Source: Mermis nigrescens | Lineage: Eukaryota; Nematoda; Enoplea; Mermithida; Mermithidae | NCBI GenBank assembly: GCA_036768485.1 | Contig: JAVLUZ010000507.1 | Coordinates: forward strand, 771,179 to 835,178 | DNA: 64,000 bases | Direction: 5' to 3' | In this document: piece by piece, positions 45,201-50,645 of the stretch | Layout: each line of letters opens with the position of its first letter | How positions within the stretch are numbered: position 1 is the first letter of the stretch | The notes under the pieces: generated by a model | Told to the model about the DNA's origin: nothing | The model's input: only the letters and a program-made list of their open reading frames with translations | Database searches by the model: none | Program-made: the position numbers and the translations under genes

Positions 45201-45630
45201 CTAAACCGCTGGTTTTTGACTGCATATAATTTTACGTTGTGTGCTATATTGCCTGCAGTCTAGGCCACTGGTTTTTGACGGCATATAATTTTTCATTGTG
45301 TGCTATATTGCCTGCAGTCTGAGCCACTGGTTTTTGACTGCATATAATTTTACATTGTGTGCTATATTGCCTGCAGTCTAGGCCGCTGGTTTTTGACTGC
45401 ATATAATTTTACATTGTGTGCTATATTGCCTGCAGTCTAGGCCGCTGGTTTTTGACTGCATATAATTTTACATTGTGTGCTATATTACCTGCAGTTGACT
45501 GCAAATAATTACTGCCCCCGGAAACGAAATCCTGGGCATAGGCCTAGCTACTTCACTAGCACAGAACCCCTAATTTACTCACCTCTGTTCGTCCATTCAC
45601 CGACGACGTATAAACTTTAACGGCACACAT
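13514..45630 (-). CDS. Sh3beta: SH3BGR-family (Sh3beta-like) protein with acidic C-terminus, five exons
   Basis: Coding exons on the minus strand are 45630-45583, 26024-25833, 22111-22031, 17853-17773 and 14053-13514 (942 nt, 313 aa). All introns are GT/AG and all junctions are phase 0. The N-terminus MCAVKVYTSSVNGRTE, then VKKRVQRVLFVLQSKRIEHE, GLPQIFVDEACCG and GYEDFEQAIENEELYSFLKL match the thioredoxin-like SH3BGR domain, including the conserved cis-Pro region LPQIF; there is no CxxC. The remaining 206 residues are charged, Glu/Lys/Gln-rich and hold three repeats of a DAAWxRR motif, which I do not know from other family members. SH3BGR proteins are small cytosolic glutaredoxin-like proteins of uncertain biochemical role. 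The first intron (19,558 bp) carries the foldback, TRIM and LINE insertions. Confidence 0.92.
14081..14251. mobile_element. Family B MITE
   Basis: Termini CAGGCACGTATCT and AGCTACGTGCCTG. The flanks aatgggac/aataggac match 7 of 8. It lies only 27 bp upstream of the 3' splice site of SH3BGR exon 5. Confidence 0.8.
14340..15180. repeat. Repeats with 'CCAAAAATTGGAGGTCATTC'-type core
   Basis: Segments near 14340-14600 and 14990-15180 share blocks (GGCCAAAAATTAGAGGTCA, CCCCCAA) with segments at 19830-19975, 28395-28500, 28930-29060, 54700-54870 and 55400-55580. This is a dispersed family whose termini I could not fix. Confidence 0.5.
16484..16701 (+). mobile_element. Family A hAT-like MITE
   Basis: From CATACGTGGGCAGCC to CCCAGGTGT, in SH3BGR intron 4. 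Flanks tttgttac/ctgttatc are only similar. Confidence 0.78.
17773..17853 (-). CDS. Sh3beta: SH3BGR-like exon 4
   Basis: Acceptor TTTTTTCAG. Encodes ESVALNGHTENGELGDEKK and MEDRDESA (27 codons). The donor GTGGGT is weak, which may allow exon skipping or alternative use; skipping would keep the frame. Confidence 0.82.
18001..18222 (-). mobile_element. Family A MITE, truncated
   Basis: Reverse copy from CACACCTGGGC; its GCCCACCTATG end is missing. Nested within 17918-19088. Confidence 0.72.
18345..18782. mobile_element. Palindromic TA-flanked MITE
   Basis: Near-perfect long inverted repeat with ends CAGTGCTCGCCATGAAAG and CTTTCATGGCGAGCAGTG, flanked by TA on both sides. Same family as 31772-32173 (shared GCGCGCACGTGAA core and 'aatttagctattaatag'). 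Confidence 0.85.
18783..19010 (+). mobile_element. Family A MITE
   Basis: Begins TAGGTGGGCGG directly at the border of the palindromic MITE and ends CCCAGTTGTGG. The outermost CA has been lost. Confidence 0.72.
19983..20215 (-). mobile_element. Family A hAT-like MITE
   Basis: Reverse copy, CATACCTGGGCGTG to GCCACCCACCTATG. Flanks gcctccac/gcccccac match 7 of 8. Confidence 0.85.
21224..21253. repeat. (GA)n microsatellite
   Basis: About 15 consecutive GA units in SH3BGR intron 3. Confidence 0.9.
22031..22111 (-). CDS. Sh3beta: SH3BGR-like exon 3
   Basis: Acceptor TTCTTCTAG, donor AAG|GTACAC, 27 codons. Encodes GYEDFEQAIENEELYSFLKL, the last helix of the fold, then KRKSEEK. Confidence 0.93.
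22271..22533 (+). mobile_element. Family A MITE, diverged
   Basis: Contains the core and a C/G-rich tail ending CCCACGTGTG. The start is degenerate (GGGCGGGCAGCACC). It lies in intron 2, about 160 bp from exon 3. Confidence 0.7.
22547..25062. mobile_element. Candidate 2.5 kb element with GC-rich ends
   Basis: GC-rich stretches at 22547-22680 (CAGAGCCGGGGCGGG) and 24905-25062 (ending GACTCTG) share GGGGCGGG-type blocks in opposite orientation. A hAT-like element is possible. No transposase frame is recognised and the flanks match over only 4 bp. Confidence 0.35.
23700..23880. repeat. Dispersed repeat shared with 56285-56600
   Basis: Shares 'aaattggtctatctcgg', 'agctcgcaaaaac' and 'caaaattatggaaaatactt' blocks plus a GGCGCGAAGCGCCGAAA hairpin with the copy in the how gene. 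Confidence 0.65.
25060..25190. repeat. Dispersed repeat shared with 26320-26460
   Basis: Both contain 'ggtactgtc.ggcgattttgagc' and 'ggattagtac.ttta' blocks in the same order. The family is unnamed. Confidence 0.55.
25833..26024 (-). CDS. Sh3beta: SH3BGR-like exon 2 (thioredoxin-like core)
   Basis: Acceptor TTTTTGAG, donor GGG|GTAACT, 64 codons. Holds VKKRVQRVLFVLQSKRIEHE, DLAQSHNNELDFLKTHC, a Pro-rich stretch and GLPQIFVDEACCG. Confidence 0.93.
26320..26460. repeat. Second copy of the 25060-25190 repeat
   Basis: Similar over its whole length to the copy at 25060-25190, including the block 'ggcgattttgagc'. Confidence 0.55.
26858..27246. mobile_element. Family E hAT-like MITE (TIR ACCTGGGCAATG) with internal minisatellite
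   Basis: Ends CACAGCTGGGCAATG and CATTGCCCAGGTATG, with exact 8-bp duplication ctctaaac (26850-26857, 27247-27254). Inside, 27062-27190 is a tandem array of a roughly 21-bp unit (GACCCACCTTTTTCAG...). Confidence 0.85.
27062..27190. repeat. 21-bp minisatellite
   Basis: About six imperfect units of GACCCACCTTTTTCAG plus 4-5 variable bases. Read on the minus strand they give GGSxxEK repeats, but this is not a gene. Confidence 0.75.
29165..29236 (-). repeat. tRNA-like module inside TIR element
   Basis: Minus strand reads GATTGGTTAAGG (box A-like) then ATTTCGAATCCGG (box B-like). The same module occurs at 34055-34130 on the plus strand in the sister element. It looks tRNA-derived, as in a SINE. 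Confidence 0.5.
29325..29455. repeat. Near-perfect 130-bp hairpin
   Basis: The arm GTTGGTGCCAGCGTTTAAAA and its inverse meet at a centre rich in GCGAGCGGAGCGAGC. The equivalent hairpin in the sister element is at 33838-33977. Confidence 0.85.
29604..30976. mobile_element. Small foldback element
   Basis: Left end GGCAGTAATTATTTGCAG, right end its inverse (one change). The left array has about five copies of the 59-bp repeat and the right array about three. Inner arms carry 'agatggttttagaaggcac' and 'ctctggtcctgcatgatag'. The centre holds another hairpin (about 30270-30385). Flanks caccaatgc/caccaacac match 7 of 9. It shares its ends and inner arms with the large element 34643-45516 but has no gene cargo. 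Confidence 0.82.
31071..31671 (+). repeat. LTR 1 of TRIM, with ATT expansion
   Basis: 601 bp against about 485 bp for LTR2 without its MITE. The difference is mostly a (TATTATTA)-rich expansion at 31440-31610. Confidence 0.88.
31672..31761 (+). other. TRIM internal region (PBS and PPT)
   Basis: Begins TATCTGGTGACAGAAGTGGG, whose TGG suggests pairing to a tRNA 3' CCA, and ends with the polypurine tract. Confidence 0.7.
31762..32650 (+). repeat. LTR 2 of TRIM, interrupted by MITE
   Basis: The first bases TGTCATGT, then a TA and the palindromic MITE 31772-32173, then the rest of the LTR from 32176. Apart from the MITE it is close to LTR1. Confidence 0.88.
31772..32173. mobile_element. Palindromic TA-flanked MITE inside LTR2
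   Basis: Ends CAGTGGTTGCCATGAAAG and CTTTCATGGCGACCACTG, TA duplications at 31770-31771 and 32174-32175, near-perfect palindrome. Its presence in only one LTR shows it is younger than the TRIM insertion. Confidence 0.9.
32690..32950. repeat. Tandem pair of repeats with GCGC hairpins
   Basis: Blocks 'cggcgcttcgcgcc', 'taatctttaagccgcgccgc' and 'ccaattgcag' appear twice in order (32690-32770 and 32880-32955). A third related segment resumes after a LINE tail at about 33440-33600. Confidence 0.6.
32960..33440 (-). mobile_element. LINE 3' fragment (5'-truncated)
   Basis: Read on the minus strand it has the C-terminal tail of a non-LTR reverse transcriptase (LRRVRHDLSMAYKI, DIDFNELFTV, WNNLPEEVV) with in-frame decay, then a 3' end in (GAAA)n (reads as GAAAGAAAG on the plus strand). 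It interrupts the repeat flanking it on both sides. Confidence 0.78.
33671..34223. mobile_element. Intact TIR element with tRNA-like module and hairpin
   Basis: Termini GGCATTGGTGTAGCTGG and CCAGCTACACGAATGCC, exact 8-bp duplication ataacgta (33663-33670, 34224-34231). The inside holds a 140-bp hairpin (33838-33977) and a tRNA-like module (34055-34130, box B-like GTTTCGAATCC). The 8-bp duplication fits hAT or P type transposition. Confidence 0.85.
34055..34130 (+). repeat. tRNA-like module
   Basis: Reads CGATTGGTTATGG then CGTTTCGAATCCG at tRNA-like spacing. It is the counterpart of 29165-29236. Confidence 0.5.
34643..35010. repeat. Left terminal array, 59-bp units
   Basis: About six units; GACTGCAGG starts recur at 34722, 34781 and onward every 59 bp. 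Units differ by a few substitutions. Confidence 0.9.
35330..35530. repeat. GC-rich block of left palindrome arm
   Basis: Contains short hairpins (AACATCGCCTATGTTATAAC; GCTCCCTGG...CAGGGAGC). The mirror block is at about 42300-42540. Confidence 0.7.
35640..36720. repeat. Tandem 250-310 bp repeats, left arm
   Basis: At least four units built around GCGCAGCCTACAGTATACC, 'tttactttacacttt.ctca' and 'agagggcggattgggct'. The mirror array is at 41030-42240. Confidence 0.82.
37040..37350. repeat. 21-bp tandem repeat, left arm
   Basis: About twelve units of GGAATATTTTTTGTAAAGTTT with variants. Mirrored at 40430-40700. Confidence 0.85.
37356..37770 (-). pseudogene. TBP-like gene, left-arm copy
   Basis: Minus-strand frames in two pieces. 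The outer piece (37601-37356) is an open frame with the second TBP repeat: NLGFRINLCKFCEL, ELFPGLIYKF, FTSGKLILKGAK. The upstream piece (about 37770-37600, another frame) has the end of the first repeat: ATLVIFESGKIVC.GAK. TBP is built from two such imperfect repeats, each with a FPG...SGKI.C.GAK signature; here each is seen, in order. The gene is broken by at least one frameshift and its start is not clear. TBP binds TATA DNA to start transcription; what this copy did is unknown. Confidence 0.8.
37780..37885. repeat. Low-complexity (TATTGTATTTT)n insertion
   Basis: An AT-rich run between the divergent TBP-like and ATPase remains, present only in the left arm, so it arose after the palindrome formed. 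Confidence 0.7.
37889..38480 (+). pseudogene. Maverick-type packaging ATPase, left-arm copy, broken
   Basis: Recognisable are the P-loop tail (SGKTTFVKRLIENRACLID), the Walker B region (MPQLLILDDLMQQS) and the tail ATSQSPGYLLIDLTQNARDE typical of A32/FtsK-like ATPases of Mavericks and adintoviruses. Relative to the right-arm copy it has a one-base deletion in the P-loop, another frame change near 38000 and a TGA at about 38165. Such ATPases pump DNA into capsids. This copy cannot make a full protein. Confidence 0.82.
38500..38815 (+). pseudogene. Small basic protein remnant, left-arm copy
   Basis: Follows the ATPase remnant and reads in pieces (MGKERLTRNIHCLHLL, then a frameshift, NTASKDQILCLCDCAN). 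It mirrors the better-preserved right-arm copy. Confidence 0.65.
38816..38905. other. Centre of the palindrome
   Basis: About 90 bp of non-mirrored sequence separates the two arms; the arms begin to match at GGTGGTTTTCTTCCTCTTT and its inverse. Confidence 0.7.
38869..39270 (-). pseudogene. Small basic protein with hydrophobic tail, right-arm copy
   Basis: The open frame 39435-38869 starts within the ATPase tail and runs into a second part: MGKERLTHNIGCLHLL, a Lys/Arg-rich middle, then QEGGFLPLSLTPIL and a short hydrophobic C-terminus. In Mavericks and adintoviruses a small basic protein with this kind of GGFLP tail is encoded near the ATPase and is thought to be a capsid-associated or core protein. 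Here it is fused in frame to the ATPase tail; a native start at the MGKER methionine is likely. Confidence 0.68.
39271..39891 (-). pseudogene. Maverick-type packaging ATPase, right-arm copy, one in-frame stop
   Basis: Starts with a Met at 39891. The P-loop GPTKSGKT is complete at residues 20-27, and LLILDDLMQQ is the Walker B. A single TGA about 39550 interrupts an otherwise continuous frame, after which HIVQN..., LFKHPADQLQAQMLSRQLYP and GYLLIDLTQNARDELRL follow. This is the better-preserved copy. The same TGA occurs in the left-arm copy, so it predates the duplication or is read through. Confidence 0.85.
39916..40394 (+). pseudogene. TBP-like gene, right-arm copy
   Basis: Three consecutive frame pieces. 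The first is TIQNILLTTALPNQRNLPEI. The second (40007-40261) is the first-repeat signature FPGIVFGLPQATLVNFESGK and the linker into NLGFRINLCKF. The third is the second repeat ELFPGLIYKF...GKLILTGAK, up to a TAA near 40394. Together they cover a whole TBP core of about 160 residues with two frameshifts. It diverges from the packaging ATPase; only about 25 bp separate their starts. Confidence 0.8.
40430..40700. repeat. 21-bp tandem repeat, right arm
   Basis: Mirror of 37040-37350 (units like AAACTTTACAAAAAATATTC). Confidence 0.85.
41030..42240. repeat. Tandem 250-310 bp repeats, right arm
   Basis: Mirror of 35640-36720, with about one extra partial unit (a duplicated segment at 41700-41820). 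Confidence 0.8.
42751..45063 (-). mobile_element. LINE (non-LTR retrotransposon), 5'-truncated
   Basis: Inserted in the right arm of the foldback element. Direct repeat agcaaatct at 42742-42750 and 45064-45072 is a probable target duplication, though the flanking arm also lost a few bases. It contains the end of the APE endonuclease (STSDHNSISFEI, about 45030-44990), the RT frame 44619-43246 and the 3' tail in (GAAAGAA)n. Jockey/CR1-like by motif style. Confidence 0.88.
43246..44619 (-). CDS. LINE reverse transcriptase frame (partial)
   Basis: A 457-residue open frame with RT blocks in order: VGPDGICNLFIKKL, PVSLCCSIAKIMERII, ISPFQFGFQKNKSCETQLL, YLDFSKAFDKVN, GVVQGSVLGPTLFSIFIND and the catalytic FADDIKIF. 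It ends at QRRFT by a one-base insertion; the C-terminal domain continues in another frame (43187-42879, LELRRLQICLCMMYQIICH). The endonuclease part is cut off, so the copy is dead but young enough to keep a long frame. Confidence 0.9.
   Translation of the reverse strand: MLKNNNPKAFYTFVNNRLKSRSEIPPLTFSDNNVITDSLRKANIFNDYFASVFSSDITNANFLFQKRCDFSLSDIIFSEDRVLEAINHLNTSIAVGPDGICNLFIKKLSFQMIKPLVSIFTVSFLSGNIPELWSMAHVIPILKKGDPALVDNYRPVSLCCSIAKIMERIINSQLLDFLKVNKLISPFQFGFQKNKSCETQLLKCKFSWIQSLAKKETVDIIYLDFSKAFDKVNMEKLLIKLNGYGINGNLYAWLKAYLFNRSQCVRVNQSFSDYVPVTSGVVQGSVLGPTLFSIFINDICDNICSTVYMFADDIKIFNISRNCKLLQSDLDKIIDWAIAWDLPISRTKSQVLYLGNNNQKAVYRLNGEIISSDPFVRDLGVLIPRNLKFKEHYNSLIKKAFFRCILIRKSFFSRDKGNLVKAYSCYVRPLLEYCCSIWNPSYLKDIDRLEAVQRRFT
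45130..45516. repeat. Right terminal array, 59-bp units (inverted)
   Basis: Mirror of the left array; CTGCAGTC recurs every 59-60 bp up to the terminus. Confidence 0.9.
45583..45630 (-). CDS. Sh3beta: SH3BGR-like exon 1
   Basis: Encodes MCAVKVYTSSVNGRTE and ends at donor GAG|GTGAGT. It joins in phase 0 to VKKRVQRV of exon 2, the same exon border as in family members. CpG-richer sequence upstream (about 45640-45720) is a likely 5' UTR. Confidence 0.88.
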
Positions 45631-45829
45631 GCTTCTTTAATTATTATGGCGCGACGAAGATGAACGCGCATCCGCAACGACTGAAGAACTACGGCCTATC
45701 GTCGTGAGTGCGATTATTTGAGTCTACAGTACAAACAGAAAATTGTTTTATTATTGCTAACTTAATCACTTGCCTAATTTTTAGAGCTTAACTCTCATAT
45801 TGATTCAGCACACTCCGAGAAGATTTTCA

Positions 45830-46462
45830 GGAACATTATAATTCTTTGATTAAAAAACCCTTTTTTAGATGCATTTCAATACGCAAATCATTTTTGTAAC
45901 GTGATAAATGTAACCTTGTTAAAGCTTATATTTGGTATGTTAGACCTTTATTAGAGTACTGCTGCAGTGTATGAAACCCCTCTTATCTGATATAGATCAA
46001 GTGGAAGCTGTTCAACGTAGATTCACTAAATATATTTTTGGTTATAATATTATTCTTTTCTTACGAGGATCGTCTAATACAACTTAAATTGTGTAGACTT
46101 GAATTAAGACGCTTGCAGATTTGTCTGTGTTTGATGTATCAAATTATTTGTCATCATAAATCATGTTTAGAAGCTGATGATTTTTTTATTTAAAAGTTTG
46201 ATTTCTTTTACAAATACATACATCGCAGTTTGAAACGATCTTCCTGACTTCATTGTATCTTCCCCTAACCTAAACATATTTAAATCCAGGTTAGTAAACT
46301 TTGATTTATCTAGACATCTTGTGGGGCACGCATAAAAATTGTCATTACACTGACTCGCATGTCCCGCTACTAATTTGTATCTATTATGTAACTCGTCATT
46401 CCGTATTTTATCACTTTGGTTTATTAGTAATAAAATTTCTTTTCTTCTTTCTTCTTCAGTAG
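45830..46462 (+). mobile_element. LINE 3' fragment, same family
   Basis: Matches the 3' part of the 42751-45063 LINE in opposite orientation, from the HYNSLIKK region to the 3' (TTCTTTCTTCTTC) tail. It has several frameshifts. It lies upstream of SH3BGR exon 1. Confidence 0.85.
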
Positions 46463-47602
46463 TAAGTTGGCAATGTAAAGGAAAAGAATGAAATATGAAA
46501 GATAAAAATTGCGTCTTAAATCGAAAACGAAGAGCTCAAGTTGGTAATTTAACCTCAGTCTGCTAAATGAATATGCGCCTCTTAAACAGCCATAAGTCTT
46601 TTAAATAAAATTGGATCTTTATTTAAAAAATGTTACTATAATTTCAACGCGATGGTTTTTTTTTGACTGGGCACAGTCTAGCGTTATTCATTGATTGCTT
46701 GAGTGTGTGTCAATCTTACTTTTGTTTTGGCTTCGTGAGTTTGAACTTAGTAGGCGTACATGAAGCTTTTTCTACAATCCATATCAACTTTACTAATGAA
46801 CGACTGCTGCATTTTTAATCACGTTTTAACGTAGGTAGCCTTTAATACGATGTATAGGTACCTATCTTTAAGTAAAAAATTTCAGAATATATTATCATCA
46901 GTTTACGGAATTATGAATTACTCTAATGTATTATAGGAATAGTCGTGTCAGCTTTTGTCAGCATGTATTTTTAAACAATATGATGAAACTGACTTGAAAA
47001 GGACTACTGCATGTAAGTACCTCACGCAACGGACGTGTTGCACAACGCATAACATATCTGCACATATGCTATAAATAGCATGTGTAGGGCCTAAATTTTA
47101 TTTTACAAGGCAACCCATCTCAATAGACATAGGCACAATTTACCAATAGCTGCATAGCCAACAAAGTTGTTCATAACGACCAACACATATGATCATATCA
47201 CCTCGGTCTTAAATTGTATGGCACGCGCACGCCTATACACACACGATTATATGCTAAATAAAAAAATAATTTGTTCCGAAGTACCGCCAGTAATATGCAT
47301 GGAAATCAGGTCCTAGTAGGTATCGGAACAACCAAAAACTTAGGCTACGCAGCTTAACAGCACGATTTTTCAGATCTTCAAGCGCACTGCAGGAAATCAA
47401 AAGCATTCAGTTTTGCTAAGATTTTGCCTAGAAAACTTTTAACATAAATTATATATCGTAAAACGCATTGCAAAAGCATTTTAGCCATATGTTAATCAGG
47501 CACCTACCTCCGAAATATTTTTGGACTTATCTAACTCAGACAATTGATAGCTTCTTTTGAAAATCATGTATTCGCTGTTGCGTTAAACAAACGAATCGTA
47601 AA

Positions 47603-47763
47603 CATACATGGGCAGCAACCGAATACTGGGGGCTCCGATGGGGTGAAATGTGCAATTGCCAAAAAAATAGCACCAAAAATTCAACTCTGGGGCTCAACAG
47701 ATTTCGGGAGGGGGGTCCGCCGGATTCTGATGGGTCCAGCCAGACCCCCTACGGCCATGTATG
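47603..47763 (+). mobile_element. hAT-like MITE, family A2
   Basis: CATACATGGGCAGCAACC to GGCCATGTATG, exact duplication atcgtaaa (47595-47602, 47764-47771). Confidence 0.88.
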
Positions 47764-48226
47764 ATCGTAAACAATTATGTTCGCCTTTAAGCTTAATTTA
47801 AGAGAACAATAACGCTGATCCTATGTTAGGTGGGTTCTTATTTTACATGTATTGATTAAATTTCGGCAGGAGTAAAATAGGTCGAAACTCTAATGAAGCG
47901 TACCAAAAAACTTTGAAAAAAGATGTTGATTGACATGCTCCTAAACTGGTATAAATTTTACCGGGTACACTTTTTCACAATTCATGATCGACTTAATTGA
48001 CATTTGTACAAACCGCATAGTTTCTGGAACGTAATGTTAACGTAAAACCGGTCTTTCGCGTTCATCATTTCGCACCACGCATAAAAAGCGGAACATCTCT
48101 CAATGTCAAATAGCGCTATTTTGTTAATTTAACCAGTATCTAACATAATTGTACCTAACGAAATTGGCATCAAATACTATTCATTAAGGACTGCTAAAAT
48201 TTAAAATACTAAAAATTACACACCTA

Positions 48227-48495
48227 CCATACCTGAGCGTGGGAGGTTGGGATCACACCTGGGCGTGGGGGGTTGGGGGGTATGCACCCACCAGAAACCA
48301 AAATACATCTCCCCAGAATTCAATTTTTGAAAATTTTTTTAGTTTTTTTCGCAATTTTTTGATGCCAATGGATAGTGCTCGATAAGAAACGTTGAAAAAT
48401 AGTGTTTTTTGCCATACCACCATTTTTAAGGCCATTTTTTGACCTTTGAAAAAATTTCACACCCCCCCCCAGAACTTTCGTGGCGCCCACCTACG
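48227..48495 (-). mobile_element. Family A hAT-like MITE with duplicated end
   Basis: Exact duplication acacctac (48219-48226, 48496-48503). The CACACCTGGGCGTG end occurs twice in tandem (48227 and 48254), as if the terminus was duplicated. Confidence 0.87.
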
Positions 48496-49042
48496 ACACC
48501 TACTCCCCTAACTATAACTTGTACGCTCAGCGGAAAATTTCCATCTATTGCTTGCTCACATCGCTTCATTTTCACGATACCTATACTGCTTATTCTCTCA
48601 AAAATTTGAAAAAAAAATTTCAAATCCGCAAGTGTGTGAATGGCCGCCCCCCTGGTCAGAGTTGTAAGGCAGAGTCAACTTGAGAATTCTGAATAAGGGA
48701 CGGAGAAATATGATCGAAAGGTTTTCAGGTTATTCAAAATGCGGAACGTCGATAAATCGAATTCAATATTTGGATGTGATTTCAACAATTTTCGTTATAA
48801 AGCTTCGATTTCTTTATCCGTAACTACATAGCAGGCAAATTCGGGATTTTGTCGTGTTTATCCCATAAAATATCGCATTTTTTCTAAGAGCCTAGGCTAC
48901 ACACTTAATCGTACTACTCCGATTACACCTCACGGAAATCTTCTCAATCTCACGGATCAAAATTGATCCGAAACCCCGACGAAAAGCCAAAATGGTTGAA
49001 AATTCGGATAAGTGAAATCTGCAACATACGATGGGTTGAGTT

Positions 49043-49306
49043 CATACGTAGGCAGCAAGAAAATTCTGTGGGGTGCAAGATTTTTCAAAAGTCAAAAAAT
49101 GGCCTTAAAAACGTTGGTATGGCGAAAAAACACTATTTTTCAAGTTTCTCATCGAGCACTATCCATTGGCATCAAAAAATTGCGAAAAAAAACAAAAAAA
49201 ATTTCAAAAATTGATTTCTGGGGGGTATTTTGGTTTCTGGATGGAGGGGGTATTTAGGTTTATCGGGGGGTGTGCATACACCCCAAACCCCCCACCTCCA
49301 GGTGTG
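49043..49306 (+). mobile_element. Family A hAT-like MITE
   Basis: CATACGTAGGCAGC to CCAGGTGTG, exact duplication gttgagtt (49035-49042, 49307-49314). Confidence 0.9.
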
Positions 49307-49792
49307 GTTGAGTTAGGTACATACATGAGCGGCAGTCAAATTCTGGTGGGAGATGTAGAGCCCCCACAGCCCATGTGTGGTTAAGAATACTATTCTGGTC
49401 GGACGTATACGACTTAGTCAGATATTCGTAATGCCACGTAAGCCTATTGAATTAAAAAAACACCAAAAAGCACAACAATGAAGACAGGTCCGACAGAATT
49501 AGTTTGCTTTTCGAATTTTAAAATACTGATTATACCATTTGATTGCGTAACACGTGACAAGGAATAAAGTTGGTCGGAATAAAATACTTATAAATTTTAA
49601 ATACTACATAACTAACGAAGTATAAGCAATAAGTTAAATACAGTCAAACTCGGATAATGCACATCCCGGATAATGCATTTTTCCGGATAATGCACACCCG
49701 CTGACAAGGCCGATGCATATATATCAGTGTGTAAATTCACACGCTTAATGCACACACTCGGATAGTGCATACCTTTAACCTTGGTCCTTGAG

Positions 49793-50052
49793 CACACCTG
49801 GGCGTGGGGTTTAGGAGTATGCTACAACTCCCCGAGAAACTGAAATACCCTCCAGAAACCAATATATCCCCAGAATTAAATTTTTGACAATTTTTTTGTT
49901 TTTTCGTAATTTTCTGATGCCAATGGAAAGTGCTCGATGAGAAACGTTGAAAAATGGTGTTTTCTCGCCGTACCACCATTTTAAAGGTCATTTTTTTGAC
50001 CTTTGAAAAATCTTGCACCCTCCCCCCAGAATTTTAATGCCGCCCACCTATG
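49793..50052 (-). mobile_element. Family A MITE
   Basis: Reverse copy CACACCTGGGCGTG to GCCGCCCACCTATG, probably within the how 3' UTR or just past it. Flanks do not match. It sits inside a 'tcggataatgcaca' repeat-rich stretch (49650-49780). Confidence 0.8.
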
Positions 50053-50559
50053 TCCCAAAAAAGGTGTGCATTATTTGGATTCGACTGTACTTGACGAAGA
50101 AGCCTAGGCACGTAAGTATGTATGAATAAAAATAGGGAAAACACTACGAAGCTATTTCAAACGCCAAATTTAAATACAATAGACATACATATATGTACAT
50201 AAATGAATAAGCATACTTAAAGAAAATGTCATATAGAATTCTATGAAAAAAATATAAGGCCACTAGCGCGCATAAGTACACTTCTTTACGATGCAGGTAT
50301 AGAGAAAATAAAAAATATTATGCATAATGTATCGAGAAACGAAAAGAGTGTAAACAAAAAGCACATCGTTAAGTAGAGGGGCCGAAATTAACGCTTTAAA
50401 TTAGGCGAAATGAAAAAATTGATCGATGAAAGCGAAAGGCTGCTGCACCGTGAAAGGCGGGGTCAATTGATTTGATCGTCATTGACGATTTAGGACTCAT
50501 AAATTGTCGAACGAAAAGCAGCACATAAGTAGTTATATGGGTAGGCGGCTGGATAGAAA

Positions 50560-50645
50560 TTAACTCAAAGTCGCTGACGAGTTTGCCCTCTGATAAGGAT
50601 GCTCCCGAGCCTGTGACAATATTCTTCGTTGATTCAAAATCGCAC
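50560..50645 (-). CDS. how: how exon 8 (terminal, long-isoform tail)
   Basis: Acceptor ATGTTTTGCAG. Encodes [20 protein letters not shown] and NSSATLS, then TAA. The REHPYQR motif is shared with long How/QKI isoforms and carries a nuclear signal in relatives. Confidence 0.9.

Larger units (their letters stand above)
34643..45516. mobile_element. 10.9 kb foldback element carrying Maverick-like and TBP-like gene remains
   Basis: Ends GGCAGTAATTATTTGCAG and its perfect inverse, exact 9-bp duplication cccggaaac (34634-34642, 45517-45525). Each end has about six copies of a 59-bp tandem repeat (unit begins GACTGCAGG). Inward lie 'agatggttttagcaggcac' arms, a GC-rich block, arrays of 250-310 bp and 21-bp repeats, then gene remains, all mirrored about a centre near 38860. 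Per arm the order inward is TBP-like (reading outward) and packaging ATPase plus small basic protein (reading inward). A 9-bp duplication and repeat-built long TIRs are typical of foldback/MULE elements; Mavericks normally make 6-bp duplications. No transposase, integrase, polymerase or major capsid gene is visible. A LINE (42751-45063) is inserted in the right arm. Confidence 0.88.
45640..50559. other. Intergenic region between the SH3BGR and how genes
   Basis: Holds the SH3BGR promoter region (near 45640-45740), a LINE tail, hAT MITEs (47603-47763, 48227-48495, 49043-49306, 49793-50052) and the how 3' UTR, whose end I could not place. No further gene seen. Confidence 0.5.
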
